This document shows positions 49,001 through 59,298 of a DNA stretch of 64,000 nucleotides, piece by piece. Within the stretch, counting starts at the first letter, position 1. Every line of letters begins with the position of its first letter. The DNA lies in NCBI GenBank assembly GCA_017506865.1, contig JAFCMP010000013.1, forward strand, positions 806,001 to 870,000. Direction: 5' to 3'. The position numbers and the translations under genes are program-made. The notes beneath the pieces are model-generated. The model saw nothing but the letters and a program-made list of their open reading frames with translations, searched no databases and was not told the origin of the DNA. This stretch comes from Tribonema minus (taxonomy: Eukaryota; Sar; Xanthophyceae; Tribonematales; Tribonemataceae).

Positions 49001-50353
49001 GACCTTGGGCCTGCCGAGGTGCGACGACAGCGCCACGCGCACGTCCTTTGCCAGGAGGTGCCGCACGGTAGGGACGCCCCCACCTCATGCGCAAATCACA
49101 GACAACTCTGTCGACAACAACCTCAAATCACACATAGGTGCACAGGCAACAGCCCCCCCTGACCTTGGGCCTGCCGAGATGCGATGACAGCCCCTCTCAC
49201 ACAGCCAAACCCTACACCACCCCCTACCTGATGCCCACATCAGACACAACTCTTTCCACAAGTATTCTAATCAATGCGTGAGCGCACTGGCACCACAGCC
49301 CCCTGACCTTGCCCCCAGCTGATGCGCAAATCACAGCAATACCAATAGACATCTCAGAATGCAAGTGGGCGCACTGGCAAACTGACCTTGGGCCTGCCGA
49401 GGTGCGACGACAGCGCCACGCGCGCGCCCCGCGCCAGGAGGTGGCGCACGGTGGGGATGCCCCCACCTGATGCGCAAATCACAGCCAACACTATCGACAA
49501 TCACCTCAAATCACACATTAGTGCACAGGCAACGGCCCCCCCTTACCTTGGGCCTGCCGAGGTGCGACGAGAGCGCCACGCGCGCGCCGCGCGCCAGGAG
49601 GTGCCGCACGGTCGGGACGGACGCGCGCACGCGCGTGTCGTCCGCGATCGCCTTCCCGCTCAGCGGCACGTTGAGGTCGCAGCGGACGAGCACCCTCTTG
49701 CCCCTCAGCTCCGCGTCGCTGCGCGCGGGGGCGGAGGCGGCGCAGCAGCGGCGGCGCGCGCTGCGTGAGTCAGCGCTGCTGCCGCTGCTGGCTGACGTCC
49801 TGAATGCCCTGCGCGCTGCGGGTACACCACTGGCACTGCCCCCCCCCCCCCGCTTCAGCGATGCAGGAGGCGCTGCCGCTGGGGCGCAGCTGGTGCTGCT
49901 GCGTCCGTGCCGAGGTGGGCGACCTGCTGTCTGCTGCGCTAAAGAGTGTCGTTTGCAAGCGCTGACGCTGAAGCGCGTTCCTCAAGAAACGGCGTGCTCG
50001 ACGCGGCAGCCAGCGCCGCCGCTTATCAGTACGCGAGTGCTCGGACGAGGTGGCAGCGTGCAGTCGCGACTTGCAGCCGCTCGCCGCGCGATGAGCGCAA
50101 ATGGATGAAGTTAAGGTTCAGTTGCGGCGCCAGCTGCTGCAGTGCTGCAGTGCTGCAAGAATGATCCGTCCGAGAGTAGAGCGCAGAGCGGCGGGTGGGT
50201 CCGGCGAGCAGCAGTCAACTGCGGCGCCCCAACAACTGGATACTCACAGGCCCATGTGCTGCTTTTTGAATTGGTGTACTTCTACATATGCAGTAGAAAC
50301 TTATGCGTGTGTACTCACGTGAGGTCGCCGACAGACTTCTTGACAGTGGTCAT
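37061..50353 (-). CDS. PGK: Phosphoglycerate kinase, 10 exons
   Basis: Exons: 50319-50353, 49547-49718, 47732-47935, 46928-47071, 44311-44406, 42884-42994, 41774-41941, 40367-40486, 38501-38623, 37061-37096. Joined, they give 402 residues, the usual PGK length, with every exon in phase. The enzyme interconverts 1,3-bisphosphoglycerate plus ADP and 3-phosphoglycerate plus ATP. Visible motifs are VRCDLNVPL (23-31), SHLGRP (63-68), [12 protein letters not shown] (147-158), GGSKVSSKI (200-208), [17 protein letters not shown] (321-329), GGGDS (357-361) and [14 protein letters not shown]. The last exon encodes only [11 protein letters not shown]. There is no leader before [10 protein letters not shown], so a cytosolic glycolytic enzyme is likely. 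Intron 3 starts with GC (AAG|gcgagt) and all other introns start with GT. Intron 8 contains a 765-bp TIR element. Confidence 0.97.
37168..37195 (-). repeat. Copy of the PGK exon 10 acceptor
   Basis: The sequence cagggagcacctgcaacc repeats the real acceptor and start of exon 10 at 37087-37104, about 80 bases upstream in sense. Confidence 0.7.
37620..38460. repeat. Inverted-repeat cluster and exon 9 donor copy in PGK intron 9
   Basis: Perfect 18-bp arms (gcacgctgcgtacactgc at 38300-38317 and its complement at 38364-38381) can form a hairpin. Related units (gtttactgcaccacaacatt and their complements) recur from 37620 on. A copy of the exon 9 3' end with donor lies at about 38122-38178. Confidence 0.7.
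38735..39175 (-). repeat. Copies of the PGK exon 9 5' end plus acceptor
   Basis: The gccgccgatgatggtggtgc and acccctgcg block of exon 9 (38501-38623) recurs at about 38740-38812 and 38930-39000, with a remnant near 39121-39170. Each is followed by a similar ~100-base stretch and a TTAGGG-like tract, giving a ~190-base unit. Confidence 0.8.
39220..39984. mobile_element. 765-bp element with ~45-bp terminal inverted repeats in PGK intron 8
   Basis: The left end, ccgtaaagtctataattaag and the following cccatggggcgactttttta, matches the reverse complement of the right end (about 39940-39984) with one or two mismatches. TA flanks both ends, which would fit a Tc1/mariner-like TA target. The inside contains two direct G-rich blocks (aaaaagggtggggc) near each end. 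On + at 39507-39779 it has a 90-residue ORF with a hydrophobic C-terminal segment ([20 protein letters not shown]). No transposase is visible, so it is probably non-autonomous. Confidence 0.8.
39507..39779 (+). CDS. Hypothetical 90-aa protein inside the TIR element
   Basis: The ORF starts [16 protein letters not shown], has an acidic patch ([10 protein letters not shown]) and ends with a probable transmembrane helix. It lies wholly within the TIR element, antisense to PGK. I do not recognise it. It could be a passenger gene of the element or a chance frame. Confidence 0.3.
   Translation: MNKAVREVQHGKQRSMLDVFRNCLAGPIGVRNSLSSASHPATQQVVVQIEPESDSDYASVYLLPVYVIAAFLTALHVAGNGCFALFYVPK
41152..41181. 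repeat. Interstitial (TTAGGG)n tract in PGK intron 7
   Basis: About five perfect TTAGGG units on +. Confidence 0.95.
42035..42115 (-). repeat. Copy of the PGK exon 7 5' end plus acceptor
   Basis: The sequence ctccccttctccttggcggt followed by cttctctagctgttgggttg repeats the start of exon 7 (LEKIAKEKG) and its acceptor about 120 bases upstream in sense. Confidence 0.8.
43435..43464. repeat. Interstitial (TTAGGG)n tract in PGK intron 5
   Basis: About five perfect TTAGGG units on +. Confidence 0.95.
44165..44275 (-). repeat. Copy of the PGK exon 5 3' end plus donor
   Basis: The sequence cagcctcactttggcgcgca followed by tgctctcatc repeats the exon 5/donor border at 44301-44330. The adjoining ~100 bases of intron are also duplicated. 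Confidence 0.8.
46676..46875 (-). repeat. Two copies of the PGK exon 4 3' end plus donor
   Basis: Copies at about 46676-46745 and 46806-46875 repeat acctgcaggtagttgagctc and cttctgcagcaggaagcc from the end of exon 4 (46928-47071). They are spaced ~125 bases apart and each retains the donor. Confidence 0.9.
48035..48285 (-). repeat. Two copies of the PGK exon 3 5' end plus acceptor
   Basis: 48035-48138 repeats about 100 bases of exon 3 (real exon 47732-47935) almost perfectly, including the AG and the [17 protein letters not shown] coding in open frame. A shorter copy lies at 48234-48285. Confidence 0.9.
48620..48713 (-). repeat. Dispersed intronic element, copy c
   Basis: Reverse-strand, almost full-length copy of the element at 7471-7563, in PGK intron 2. 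The two differ by roughly 15 bases in 95. Confidence 0.8.
48770..49464 (-). repeat. Four copies of the PGK exon 2 3' end plus donor
   Basis: The block accttgggcctgccgaggtg followed by cgacgacagcgccacgcgcg recurs at about 48778, 49002, 49161 and 49384. The real exon 2 ends at 49547. Between copies an intronic unit with atgcgcaaatcacag repeats. Copies degrade with distance in patches. Confidence 0.9.
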
Positions 50354-51051
50354 GGCGCGCGCCGTTGTAGTGGCGGCGCGGCGCGCCAGTGACGCGCCGG
50401 TGCATACCAACATGGCTCCTGGTGATGCACATTGTAAGCCAGAGCAGACAGCAGAGGCAGTGGCATGAGCATCGGGACACCAAAGATCCCACAACTTGCT
50501 GGCACAACATGCAGGGGGCTTGCGCACTGGTGGCGCGATGTCAGTTGGCTGCCAGATTTGTATGCACGGTGCGCGCCAGGGTCCATGGATTCGAAATCCA
50601 ACAGATGTTGCAGAAATTGAGAGGTCAGGGCGCCCTGCGAGACAGCAGCACAGCTTTGCTGGTAAGTGCTTGCGACATGGGTGTATCAACGTGCGCTGCT
50701 GCTCTCTTTCGGCGACTTTCATAACACCGCATGTGTTCGAGAGCATCGATTGCCATCTCATGCCAAATTTTGCTGCTGGTCCAACGATAGTGAGAGCAAT
50801 CACGAGGCGCAGTCATCTCGCCACAGATTGAAATTCCAAAAGCAACCGTGCTGCTGATCATCTCCAACGACCTTGCGAAAGCAGACCACTGATGACGAAC
50901 CTCGGCAATGTGTGGTCAGCGCCTGCTGTGCGGTCTCAGAACCTCACCTCTGCGGGCGCGAAACCTTGATGAAGCTAGCTGAAGTTCGAACTTCAAACAT
51001 TTCAAAAAAGGTTTTGTGAAAATTTGAAAATTCTTCACACACAACACAAGG
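50354..51051. other. Divergent intergenic region PGK / ankyrin locus 3
   Basis: Head-to-head spacer of about 700 bases that should contain the PGK promoter. AT-rich runs (ttcaaaaaaggttttgtgaa) lie directly upstream of the ankyrin start. No gene is supported. Confidence 0.5.
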
Positions 51052-52343
51052 ATGGCTGAGCGCAAGGCCTGGCGCACCGGGAGCAGCGCGGTAGACCATC
51101 CAGTGCTTACGCTGGCCTCGCACATCCTAGCTTTCCTGGCTCCCACCGTCGTGATCAGGAGCACATGCCGCACCTTTCTTGGCGCCACAGAGCAGATCTA
51201 CGAGCCTGAGAGGAGATGCTTGACCGTGGCAGCAGAAGCTGCCGCCAGCGCCAGCCTGCTTCGCTGGGCCGTCGCGGTAGCAGGCTTGCAGCTCGAGGAG
51301 GCCCAGAGGTCATGCGCCCGCCGTGGCGAGCTTGACGGCCTGCGTCTAATTCACAGCATCTCCTCGCGATTTACCGGACTTTGCGACCTAGCCGCTGGCG
51401 GAGGGCACCTTGAGGTTCTGCGGTGGTTGCGAGGCCACGGTTGCCCGTGGGCCGAAAACACTTGCAGCGCCGCTGCTGGCGGCGGGCACCTTGAGGTGCT
51501 GCAGTCGGCGCGAGTCAACGGCTGCCCATGGGATATGTGGACATGCGTCCGCGCCGCTCAGCTCGGGCACCTCAGGGTGCTGCAGTGGGCAGTTGCAAAT
51601 GGGTGGAAGGGAGCGGCCGCATCTGCTGCGACGCTGCAGAGGGAGGGCACTTGCAGGTCCTGCAGTGGGCGCGGGCTTCCCGCTACCCATGGGACGAGGC
51701 CACGTGCAGAAATGCTGCCCTCAACGGGCACCTAGAGGTGCTGCAGTGGGCACGCACCAACGGGTGCCCGTGGTACGAGGAGACCTGCAGCAATGCTGCT
51801 GCATCGGGGCAATTAGAGGTGCTACAATGGGCCCGCACAAACGGCTGCCCATGGGACGAGAAGACCTGCGTCGAGGCTGCTGCACGCGGGCACCTCGAGG
51901 TGCTGCAGTGGGCACGCGCCAACGGTTGCCCATGGAGCAAGGCCACATGCCGCCGGGCCGCTGGCGGCGGGCACCTAGGTGTGCTGCAGTGGGCACGTGC
52001 CAATGGGTGCCCCTGGGACGAGCAGACTTGCAGCGCAGCTGCGGGGGCCGGGGCGTTTGAGCTGTTGCGGTGGGCTCGCGCCTGCGGGTGCCCATGGGAT
52101 GAGGCGACTTGCAGGGGCGCCGCTATGTATGGGCGCGTCGGCATGCTGCAGTGGGCGCGTGCCAACGGGTGCCCCTGGAACGAGTCCACATGCAGTTATG
52201 CTGCGTCGCGCGGGCATCTCGGGATGCTGCAGTGGGCGCGAGCGAACGGATGTCCCTGGGACAAGCACACATGCAGCATGGCTGCGTGTTACGGTCACCA
52301 ACATGTGCTGGAGTGGGCTCGCGTGCATGGATGCCCGGAGTAG
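51052..52343 (+). pseudogene. Ankyrin-type repeat protein, frameshifted (locus 3)
   Basis: MAERKAWRTGSSAVDHPVLT begins the N-terminal domain with a possible F-box-like helix. About twelve 27-residue repeats of the HLEVLQWARANGCPWDE-TC--AA type follow. The frame breaks in the third repeat near 51600: after AVANG, part of CPW is missing and the sequence continues in another frame as EGSGRICCDAAEGG. It then runs undisturbed to HGCPE-stop at 52343. It is the longest and best preserved of the four loci, with a single indel. If the indel were an error or a rare allele, it would encode about 430 residues. It faces locus 4 tail-to-tail. Confidence 0.8.
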
Positions 52344-52529
52344 CATGTCGGCTAACAGCAGGGCAGGGCGGAGAGAGGGGCGCGAAAGCGGGGCGGGAGG
52401 GGGGAGGCGGCAAACCGGAGCACCCGCAGTGGTGACAGCGATGGCGGTGTCAGGTGACATAGACCCACCCCCCAACACTCCCCCCCCCCCCCCCTCGCGC
52501 GCCTACGCCATCCTGTTGTTGACTCAGCA

Positions 52530-53553
52530 CTACTCCGGGCACCCATGCGCACGCGCCCACTCCAGCACATGTTGGTGCCCGCCCTCCGCCGCCCTGATGC
52601 ATGTCCACCTGTCCCAGGGGCACCCGTTTGCTCGGGCCCACTGCAGTATCTCGAGATGCCCTTCTGACGCAGCGAAAGTGCACGTCTCCGCGTCCCATGG
52701 GCACCCGTTCGCATGTGCCCACTGCAGCACACCGATGTGCCCGTTCATAGCAGCGCAGCTGCAAGTTTTCTTGTCCCATGGGCACCCGTTGGCGCGCAAC
52801 CATTGTAGCACATCTAGGTGCCCGCGGTGGGCTGCAATCCTGCAAGCCATCGCGTCCCATGGGTAGCCATTGGCCCGCGCCCACTGCAGCACGTGCAACT
52901 GCCCTCCCTCTGCAGCGTCATTGCAGACCTCGTCACTCCCTGGGCACCCGTTTGCAAGTGCCCTAGCAGCATCTCGACGTGTCCGCACTTTGCGGCAAGA
53001 TGACAAGTGTCCGCGCTCCATGGGCAGCCGTTGGCTCGCGCCCACTGCAACACAGCAAGGCTGCCGCAGTCCGCAGCGGCCCAGCACGTCATGCTGTCCC
53101 ATGGGCAACCTTGGTCTCGCAGCCACTGCAATACCTCCAAATGCCCTCCGCCAGCAGCTAGCCGACAGTGGATGACAGCAGAGGCGGGTTGTATGTGGTA
53201 TGGACCAAACGCAGGCCGTTGAGATTGCCACAGCGTACGCACGACCTCTGGGCCACCTCCGGCTGCAAGCCTGCTGCCTCGACGGCCCACCGAAGCAGGG
53301 TTGCGCTGGCGGCAGCATCCGCTGCTACGGTCAAGCGTCTCCTATCCGCCCCACGAACGAAGTCAGAGCCGATGTACATGTCTTTCCTCTCGGCCTTGTA
53401 GATATGCTCTGTGACTTCAACAAAGGTGCGGCATGTGCTCCTGACCATGACGGTGGGAACCAGGAAGGCTAGGATGTGCGAAGTCAGCGTTAGCACTGGG
53501 TGGTCTGCTACTGCGCTGCTGCTTCTCAGGCACCTGGTTTTGCGCTCTACCAT
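52530..53553 (-). pseudogene. Ankyrin-type repeat protein, two frameshifts (locus 4)
   Basis: The start MVERKTRCLRSSSAVADHPV is at 53553. This copy has an insert (KDMYIGSDFVRGAD) in the N-terminal domain not seen in the other loci. A one-base loss near 53165 gives a premature stop after SSTVG, whereas in the next frame HCRLAAGGGHLEVLQW continues. A second one-base loss near 52963 (ctgctagggca where sister copies have ctgcagtgggca) shifts the frame again before ALANGCPGSDEVC. About eight repeats end at HGCPE-stop, 52530. Confidence 0.82.
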
Positions 53554-55047
53554 ATCAACAACGTGAGGCTTCTGCTCAAGTGTACGAGAGGTGTAGCTCT
53601 GTAAGTGCCAACAAGTTGAAGTTTACTCCAGAACTTCATCTGACAGTTGACCTTCGTTGCACATCACCTTGCGCTCGCACTTCAGGCGCATGACAATGGA
53701 GCCTGCTCGCACTTCCTGACTCGCTGATGAGGATCAGCGACGCTAACTTTGTGCTGCATTGCAGGCGCCGCAACAAACGCAACTATGGCACCCCCACACA
53801 TGTTGAAGTTGAAGCCTTCGGAGGCGGTGCTGTCTCCTTCACAATTTCCACTATAGTGAAAGTGGTCAACACAAAGGCCTGTGCAAGGCACTCTGCAAGT
53901 GTGTGTCTTGGTGCATTGAATCTGCAGAACATCTACAGAGTAAAAATGTGACCTGACGCATCATGTGCAGAGGTGCACAACCCGACAATGTGCCTCACCA
54001 GCAGGGATATTCTACAGTAATTCGTGCACACTGTTGCTGACAGAGCCAACAGACTGCCGTGCAAGGTAATTGGCACCACACCTTTGCAGCTGCAGCTTGT
54101 CTGTATCACGCTGACTTGTGCACAGTCACCAACTAACTTCGGATGTGTGATGCGCATCGCTCAAAATGTAGGTTTCTGGAAGCGCAGACAAAATTATATC
54201 GCCACTAGTGATGCACAAAGACATACTGCTATCAATGGCGCAGCAAACATTATCGGTCAACAGGCATCCGCCACTTTGGAGCGGTGCTTGGGCGTTGTGA
54301 CAAGACAGCCAATCAGCAAGCAAATGACATGAGGGCACGCAAGGGGGGCATACCGAACAGGCCACGCGGTCAAAATTCAAACATACATTGAGTGCGGGGG
54401 GTAATGACAGTTACACGGTCGCGACATATCCACCTTCGCCCAAAAATAGTAACGGAGGGAGGCTCTGGTGCAGCGCGCAAATGTTATGTGCAATGTTCCC
54501 TTTTTTCCTGTGATGCCTGAGCTTAGAACACGCCTTGTCCATCCTGTGAGCAGCAGCAGCGATGAACAGAAATGCAAATGAGTTTGCTGCATGCAAGTCA
54601 CGATGCCAACGGCATGTGTGAGGGCAGTTGTGGCGCACAAGGCTGGCATGACGATGCCTGTGGTTTTAATTGCCCATTGGGCCAAATCGAAAGTCACAAG
54701 CCCAGCAGACCAGAATCGCAGCATTGCCAGCCTGACAGCAAACAGAAGCAAGCATATCCAGGCTGTGCCGTCACTGCTGCGTTGCTGCCACATGCAGACT
54801 GCATGCATGCATATGAGTATGCCGGCTCAGCCATCACATCACCGGAAACACAGTCACTCAGTGTCTACCAGCCGGAAGCCGCATAAAGAGGCCGCGCTGC
54901 CAGTCCAACACTTCACATTTGCTACAAATTTATGCTACCTAGCAGAATTCAAATCGGAAGCCAGATATGCTGAGCTGTTGCCCTCTCACGCAAGGTGCCT
55001 ACATGCAGTATGCACTTGAAGTATAGTGTAAGAGCAGTTGAACTTAC
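53554..55047. other. 3' flank of the light-harvesting gene
   Basis: No coding sequence is recognised. A short terminal exon of the light-harvesting gene may be hidden here, because its exon 5 ends at a good gtaagt donor without a stop. Confidence 0.4.
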
Positions 55048-58000
55048 CCCGAAAGGGTTGACATGGCCGGCGTAAATCTGCTCAATGGGGCCCTGGCCCG
55101 TCAGGTTCTCCTGGACGAAGAAAGCCGCGATAGCGATCATCGCCAGGCGGCCGTTCTTGAGCTCACGCAGCTGCACCCTGTTCAAGTTGGCGGCAGAGAC
55201 ACACGCGCACGTGTGGTATGTGAGATGCAGGCATGAAGTGATGTTGCGATTGGATTAAAGTTGAAAACGGGTAGCGTTCGCAGGCTGAAAAAACTGTGAA
55301 AGCCAGATGCCTGACGCAAGACAGTCGGTCCACTTAACTAACATCAGACTGGCACCATGGTGTGACCAGACACTACACTGCACTGCGCGCGCTGGTGGCC
55401 ATCGCCGACTACTTGTTTTGCAAGCACGCCACTAGTGTAACACACACTGGCAGCATGTTGTCTCACTTCCCCCAAGCGTCTGAGGGGACCAAAGGCTGCA
55501 GGTTGAGGGGGAAAACCCTCAAGTTGCAGTGCAGTCCCATTCAAGTTAAACAAAATAGTGCACTTCCCCCCAGTCTATGCCTACCTCCACGCCACTTCAT
55601 GGGATACAGCATGACCACTCACTTCTCCCAGGTCTCGGGGTCCGAGGGCTTGAGGTTGAGGGGGTCCCAGTTGAGGTCGCCGGGGGCCTGTCCGGGCTTG
55701 GCCTGCTGCGCCTGGCCGAGGGCCTCGCACGCAAAGATGGCCAGCAGGATCTGGGCAATGGCCAGCGGGCGCTCCGCGTACACCTGCGCGTATGAGCGAA
55801 AGTAATGGAACTGAGACACTGTTCGCGCTTCAGGCATGAGTTGTAAAAAAAAGGGAAGACACTCACACACACGCAATCAGGGCCGACGAATATATGACAC
55901 GATGCACGGCTGAAGTACGACTGTGGGAGTTGTGCAGCGGCGCGCGCCTGTACAGCGCGCACGTGCTCTCAACGCGTCAACGCATGCGTGACACGTAAAC
56001 ACTCTTTGAAAAAAAACAAGTAGACAATCAACGTGGAGACGGTCCTCCCTGCAGCATCAAGGGCGCCTGCTGCGTGCGCCCCCTCAAAACCAAGCTGAAG
56101 GGCACACCAGGCGAAGCATTCGTTCAACTTCCAGCAACTTCACATGCCGCACGCCTTTGCTAGTTGGCAATTGAGAGTGGAACCGCCCTTCCTTCCTCGC
56201 AGCGGCGCCGGCCGTACTCTGCTGCAATGCGCAGTCCCCCTCCCCCCCCCCCCCCCCCCCCCCCTCCCATTCGTTACAGCCTGCGACGTCCGCGCACCGC
56301 ACCACCGCCCATTTGCAGCCCCACTGCCGAGGGGGGGTGCTGCGTACTGCGGCGCGCGTCTGCCGCAGCGCTCAGCAATGAGCGCAGCATGGCTCAGCGC
56401 AGCACCCGCGCGCGCCCCAACTGCCGCAGTCGGCACCATCAGCCCGTCATACTTGATGACTGTGCTGCCGCAACCGTCTCAACGTCAACTGCCCGTGACC
56501 AGCGACGTCAGCGCATCGCGCAGCCGCTGCAGCCAGCGACACGAGCGCGCAGCAGCGCTGAGCCGTGCTGCCGCGGCAATGAGCAGCATGGCTCTGCGCA
56601 GCGGTCGCGCGCCCTGGCTGCCGCAACCAGTTATGTTAGCACGATACGCTGTCACCGGCGCCGCAGCCACCACGACACGACACCTCGATTGTCGCAGCCA
56701 GTTACACGAGAAGCACATGCGACTTGTCGGTTCCCGCAATCGTCTCAGCGAGCGACACGAGCACACAGCAGCGCTGAGCCGTGCTGCTGCGGCAGGGGGG
56801 GGGGAGACGCACCTGCTGCAGCGCGTCCCACGGCTTGGCGGACTGCGAGAAGACGGGGTCCGGGAGGTGGTAGTACGACTGGAAGATCTCGCCGAGGGCG
56901 GCGAGCATGGCGACGCGGCCTGTGATCGCAGCGCGCGCGTGAGCGTTAGACAACGGCAGGCTGCGTGCGGTGAACCGCATTCTTCTATTGAGGTGAGACA
57001 ATGGCAGGCTGCGGTGAACTGCAAACTCTGTGGAGGTGGTAGTACGACTGGAAGAGGTCGTCGAGGGCGGCGAGCATGGCGACGCGGCCTGCAGTACAGC
57101 GCGCACGTGAGCGTTAGACAACGGCAGGCTGCGGTGCGAATGGCAGCTTACGCCGTGTGAGTGCAGGGGTTTGCGGAGGGGCCTTGACCATATCGACCGC
57201 TGTAGCTGCGTTGGAAGCAGCGCGCAAGGCACGTTTACTCTGTGGCGATCCGCGGCACGTACGACTGCTCAACGGACACCTGCCCTCGAGTACCCCCCCC
57301 CCCCCCCCTCCCCCCCCCCCGCATCTGTGCAGTGAAAAGCAGTCTTTATCGATGACATGTGCAGTACTCGTTCGTGTGCGCCAATCCGGATGGCTCATCG
57401 CTCGCGTGGTCCCGCTTGGCGTACAGGTCAAAGTGCTGCGAATTGGGCACTTGGGGCAGCAGTGCTCAGCAGCCTAGTTAAATCACGCTGGGCGCTCCAG
57501 CACGCTGCGCACGCGCGCGCCGCAGTGGCACGCGCAGCTGCGCACGCTGCATGCCGTGAATCACGCGCGCACGTGACCTTCATATCTTGAGTACGGGCAT
57601 ACACATCGGGCTTGGTGAATGATGCTCAGCGTGTGCGATGCCGGCGCCGTAGCAGCGAGCAGCAGCTCTCTGTGCGCGCGTTTACAGTGAAAAGGTATTG
57701 GCTGCTGCCGCTGCCGTCGCCATAACCACCAGCCAGGGCTGCATAGGCCTCTGCTCCATAGCATTTGCCGCACGGGCTACTGATGATGCGCATCAGCTGC
57801 TGCGGATCGCCATTCCTCACTCAGTGACGCAGCAGTGCTGTAAACATGACGCGGCATTGAGTTTATAGCTCGTGCCTTGACACGCTGCACAGTTGGTGTT
57901 TTGTGCTTCTGGAACAACTTGTATTGTTGGTTTGCGAAACCACACTCTACTTTGAGCATGTGAAACTTCGGTCTCAAACTTGAGGTGGTGACTATGTTGG

Positions 58001-59298
58001 CCATTGAGGCACGACCGTCGAAAGTATGTACAAGTAACATGCATGTATGTATCAGAAGAATTCAGTTGCACTGCGCCGAATGTCAGTTTAGGACACTCTG
58101 TACAGGGATCAAACAGTGGCGCGCGTCACGAGCAGGCCGAAAGTAGGGAACAGCATTGACGGCGGTTTGCGCTGCATCGTCTCGACACGCACCGACGCGT
58201 TTGTCAAACCACCACGCGTGTGCTACATGCCGCACGTCTATGTTCGCCACCAATTTTGCTAGTTGTTGAGGGTATGTGCTCAGCTTCCGCATCAGATCAA
58301 GTGCTGGACGTCATTGCCCTGCGCATAGAGAGGGTGTTGATATGCTGGCAGTGCCATGTGACCAGCTCTCAGACGCTGTTGGTAAGCTGGTAATGTACTC
58401 TTGCGAATTTAATGACACATCAGACCAGAGGCGGCAGCGCAAGGGGTAGATAGACTTTCTCCAACACGCTGGCACCCAACTCTGAAGGGTTTCTCACCGT
58501 GCTTGAGCTCCGCAGCCCTGTACCAGGCGATGGTGTCGGGGTTCTGGTTGTTGGTGAAGCCCAGAGGGTCCCAGGTCGCCAGCTCCAGGTCAGATCCGAC
58601 AAGGCCCTCGCCACCAGGCCCCAGCTTCATCACGGGGCTGCACGGCAAGCGACAGTTTTGTTTGCACAAGATGAAGGACCATCTCACTAGTTCACAAGAT
58701 CGGGCTGCTATGGTATGCCCTGCTGATGATGAAGTGACCCCGCATTGTAAGGTGCAACGCTAGTACTTGTGCTGCGTTGCTTGCCAGCTATGCCCTGCAA
58801 GTGCTCGTTCGACAATGGATTCGAAGCACGTTCGCCGGACACGACAGCTACATCTTGTGCACTGCCCGTTTGGGTGCCAGCAGTCAGTGTTCCGTGCGGA
58901 GCTCCGCATGCAAGCAAGCCCATGCACATGCTGCCTCTGCAGATGCTATAGAGCGCTCAGCAGCAGGCATCGCCTGCGAGCCGCCGCCCGCATTCAGCAC
59001 CCATCCGCCAAGCTGACTCCGGATTCACATATGTACAATTAGCGCCATCGGCTCCCCCGTGCCCTCCATCAGCTCCATTGCTGCAATTGCTGCCTTCCAG
59101 CGCGGCTGACCAAGCTTCGCCACAGCGTCAAACACGGCCTAGAGCACGCTCTACACGCATGAGCTCTCTGGCTCCACAGTCAGCACACACGTACCCAGCG
59201 GAGCGGGAAACCACGCCTGTCCGGAGAGGAGCGTGCTGCATGAAGGCAGACGCGGTGCCGGCCGCGAAGGCAGAGAGCGCAAGCACCTTGCTCATCAT
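55048..59298 (-). CDS. Chlorophyll a/c light-harvesting protein (FCP/LHC family), five exons, 3' end open
   Basis: Exons: 59195-59298, 58498-58637, 56813-56919, 55623-55783, 55048-55177. Joined, they give 214 residues in phase with GT-AG borders. The leader MMSKVLALSAFAAGTASA|F is a bipartite plastid signal of the red-secondary type. The mature part has GSDLELATWDPLGF, the first helix signature (WYRAAELKHGRVAMLAALGE, 73-92) with the chlorophyll-binding E and R, a middle helix (ERPLAIAQILLAIFACEALG), a loop NWDPLNLKPSDPETWEK and the third helix (RELKNGRLAMIAIAAFFVQE). It ends at GHVNPFG. Exon 5 is followed by a gtaagt donor, or by 32 further read-through codons to a stop. The true end was not found. 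The protein sits in the thylakoid as antenna. Confidence 0.9.
55468..55545 (-). repeat. Copy of the LHC exon 4 3' end plus donor
   Basis: The sequence cacttcccccaagcgtctga, then a ggctgcaggttgaggggg block, corresponds to cacttctcccaggtctcggg and ggcttgaggttgagggggtc at 55619-55665. It lies downstream in sense. Confidence 0.7.
56225..56268. repeat. C-rich homopolymer tract in LHC intron 3
   Basis: Long C run on + (G in the sense of the gene). A similar one lies at about 57294-57320 in intron 2. Confidence 0.85.
57028..57100 (-). repeat. Copy of the LHC exon 3 5' end plus acceptor
   Basis: The block ggtggtagtacgactggaag followed by cgagggcggcgagcatggcg, ending in gcggcctg, repeats exon 3 (56813-56919) with its acceptor about 150 bases upstream in sense. 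Confidence 0.85.

Noticed and set aside
56144-57160. 338-aa ORF on + and an overlapping 253-aa ORF
   Set aside because: Antisense to LHC exon 3 and its duplicate. The frames are kept open by GC-rich repeats and show no family features.
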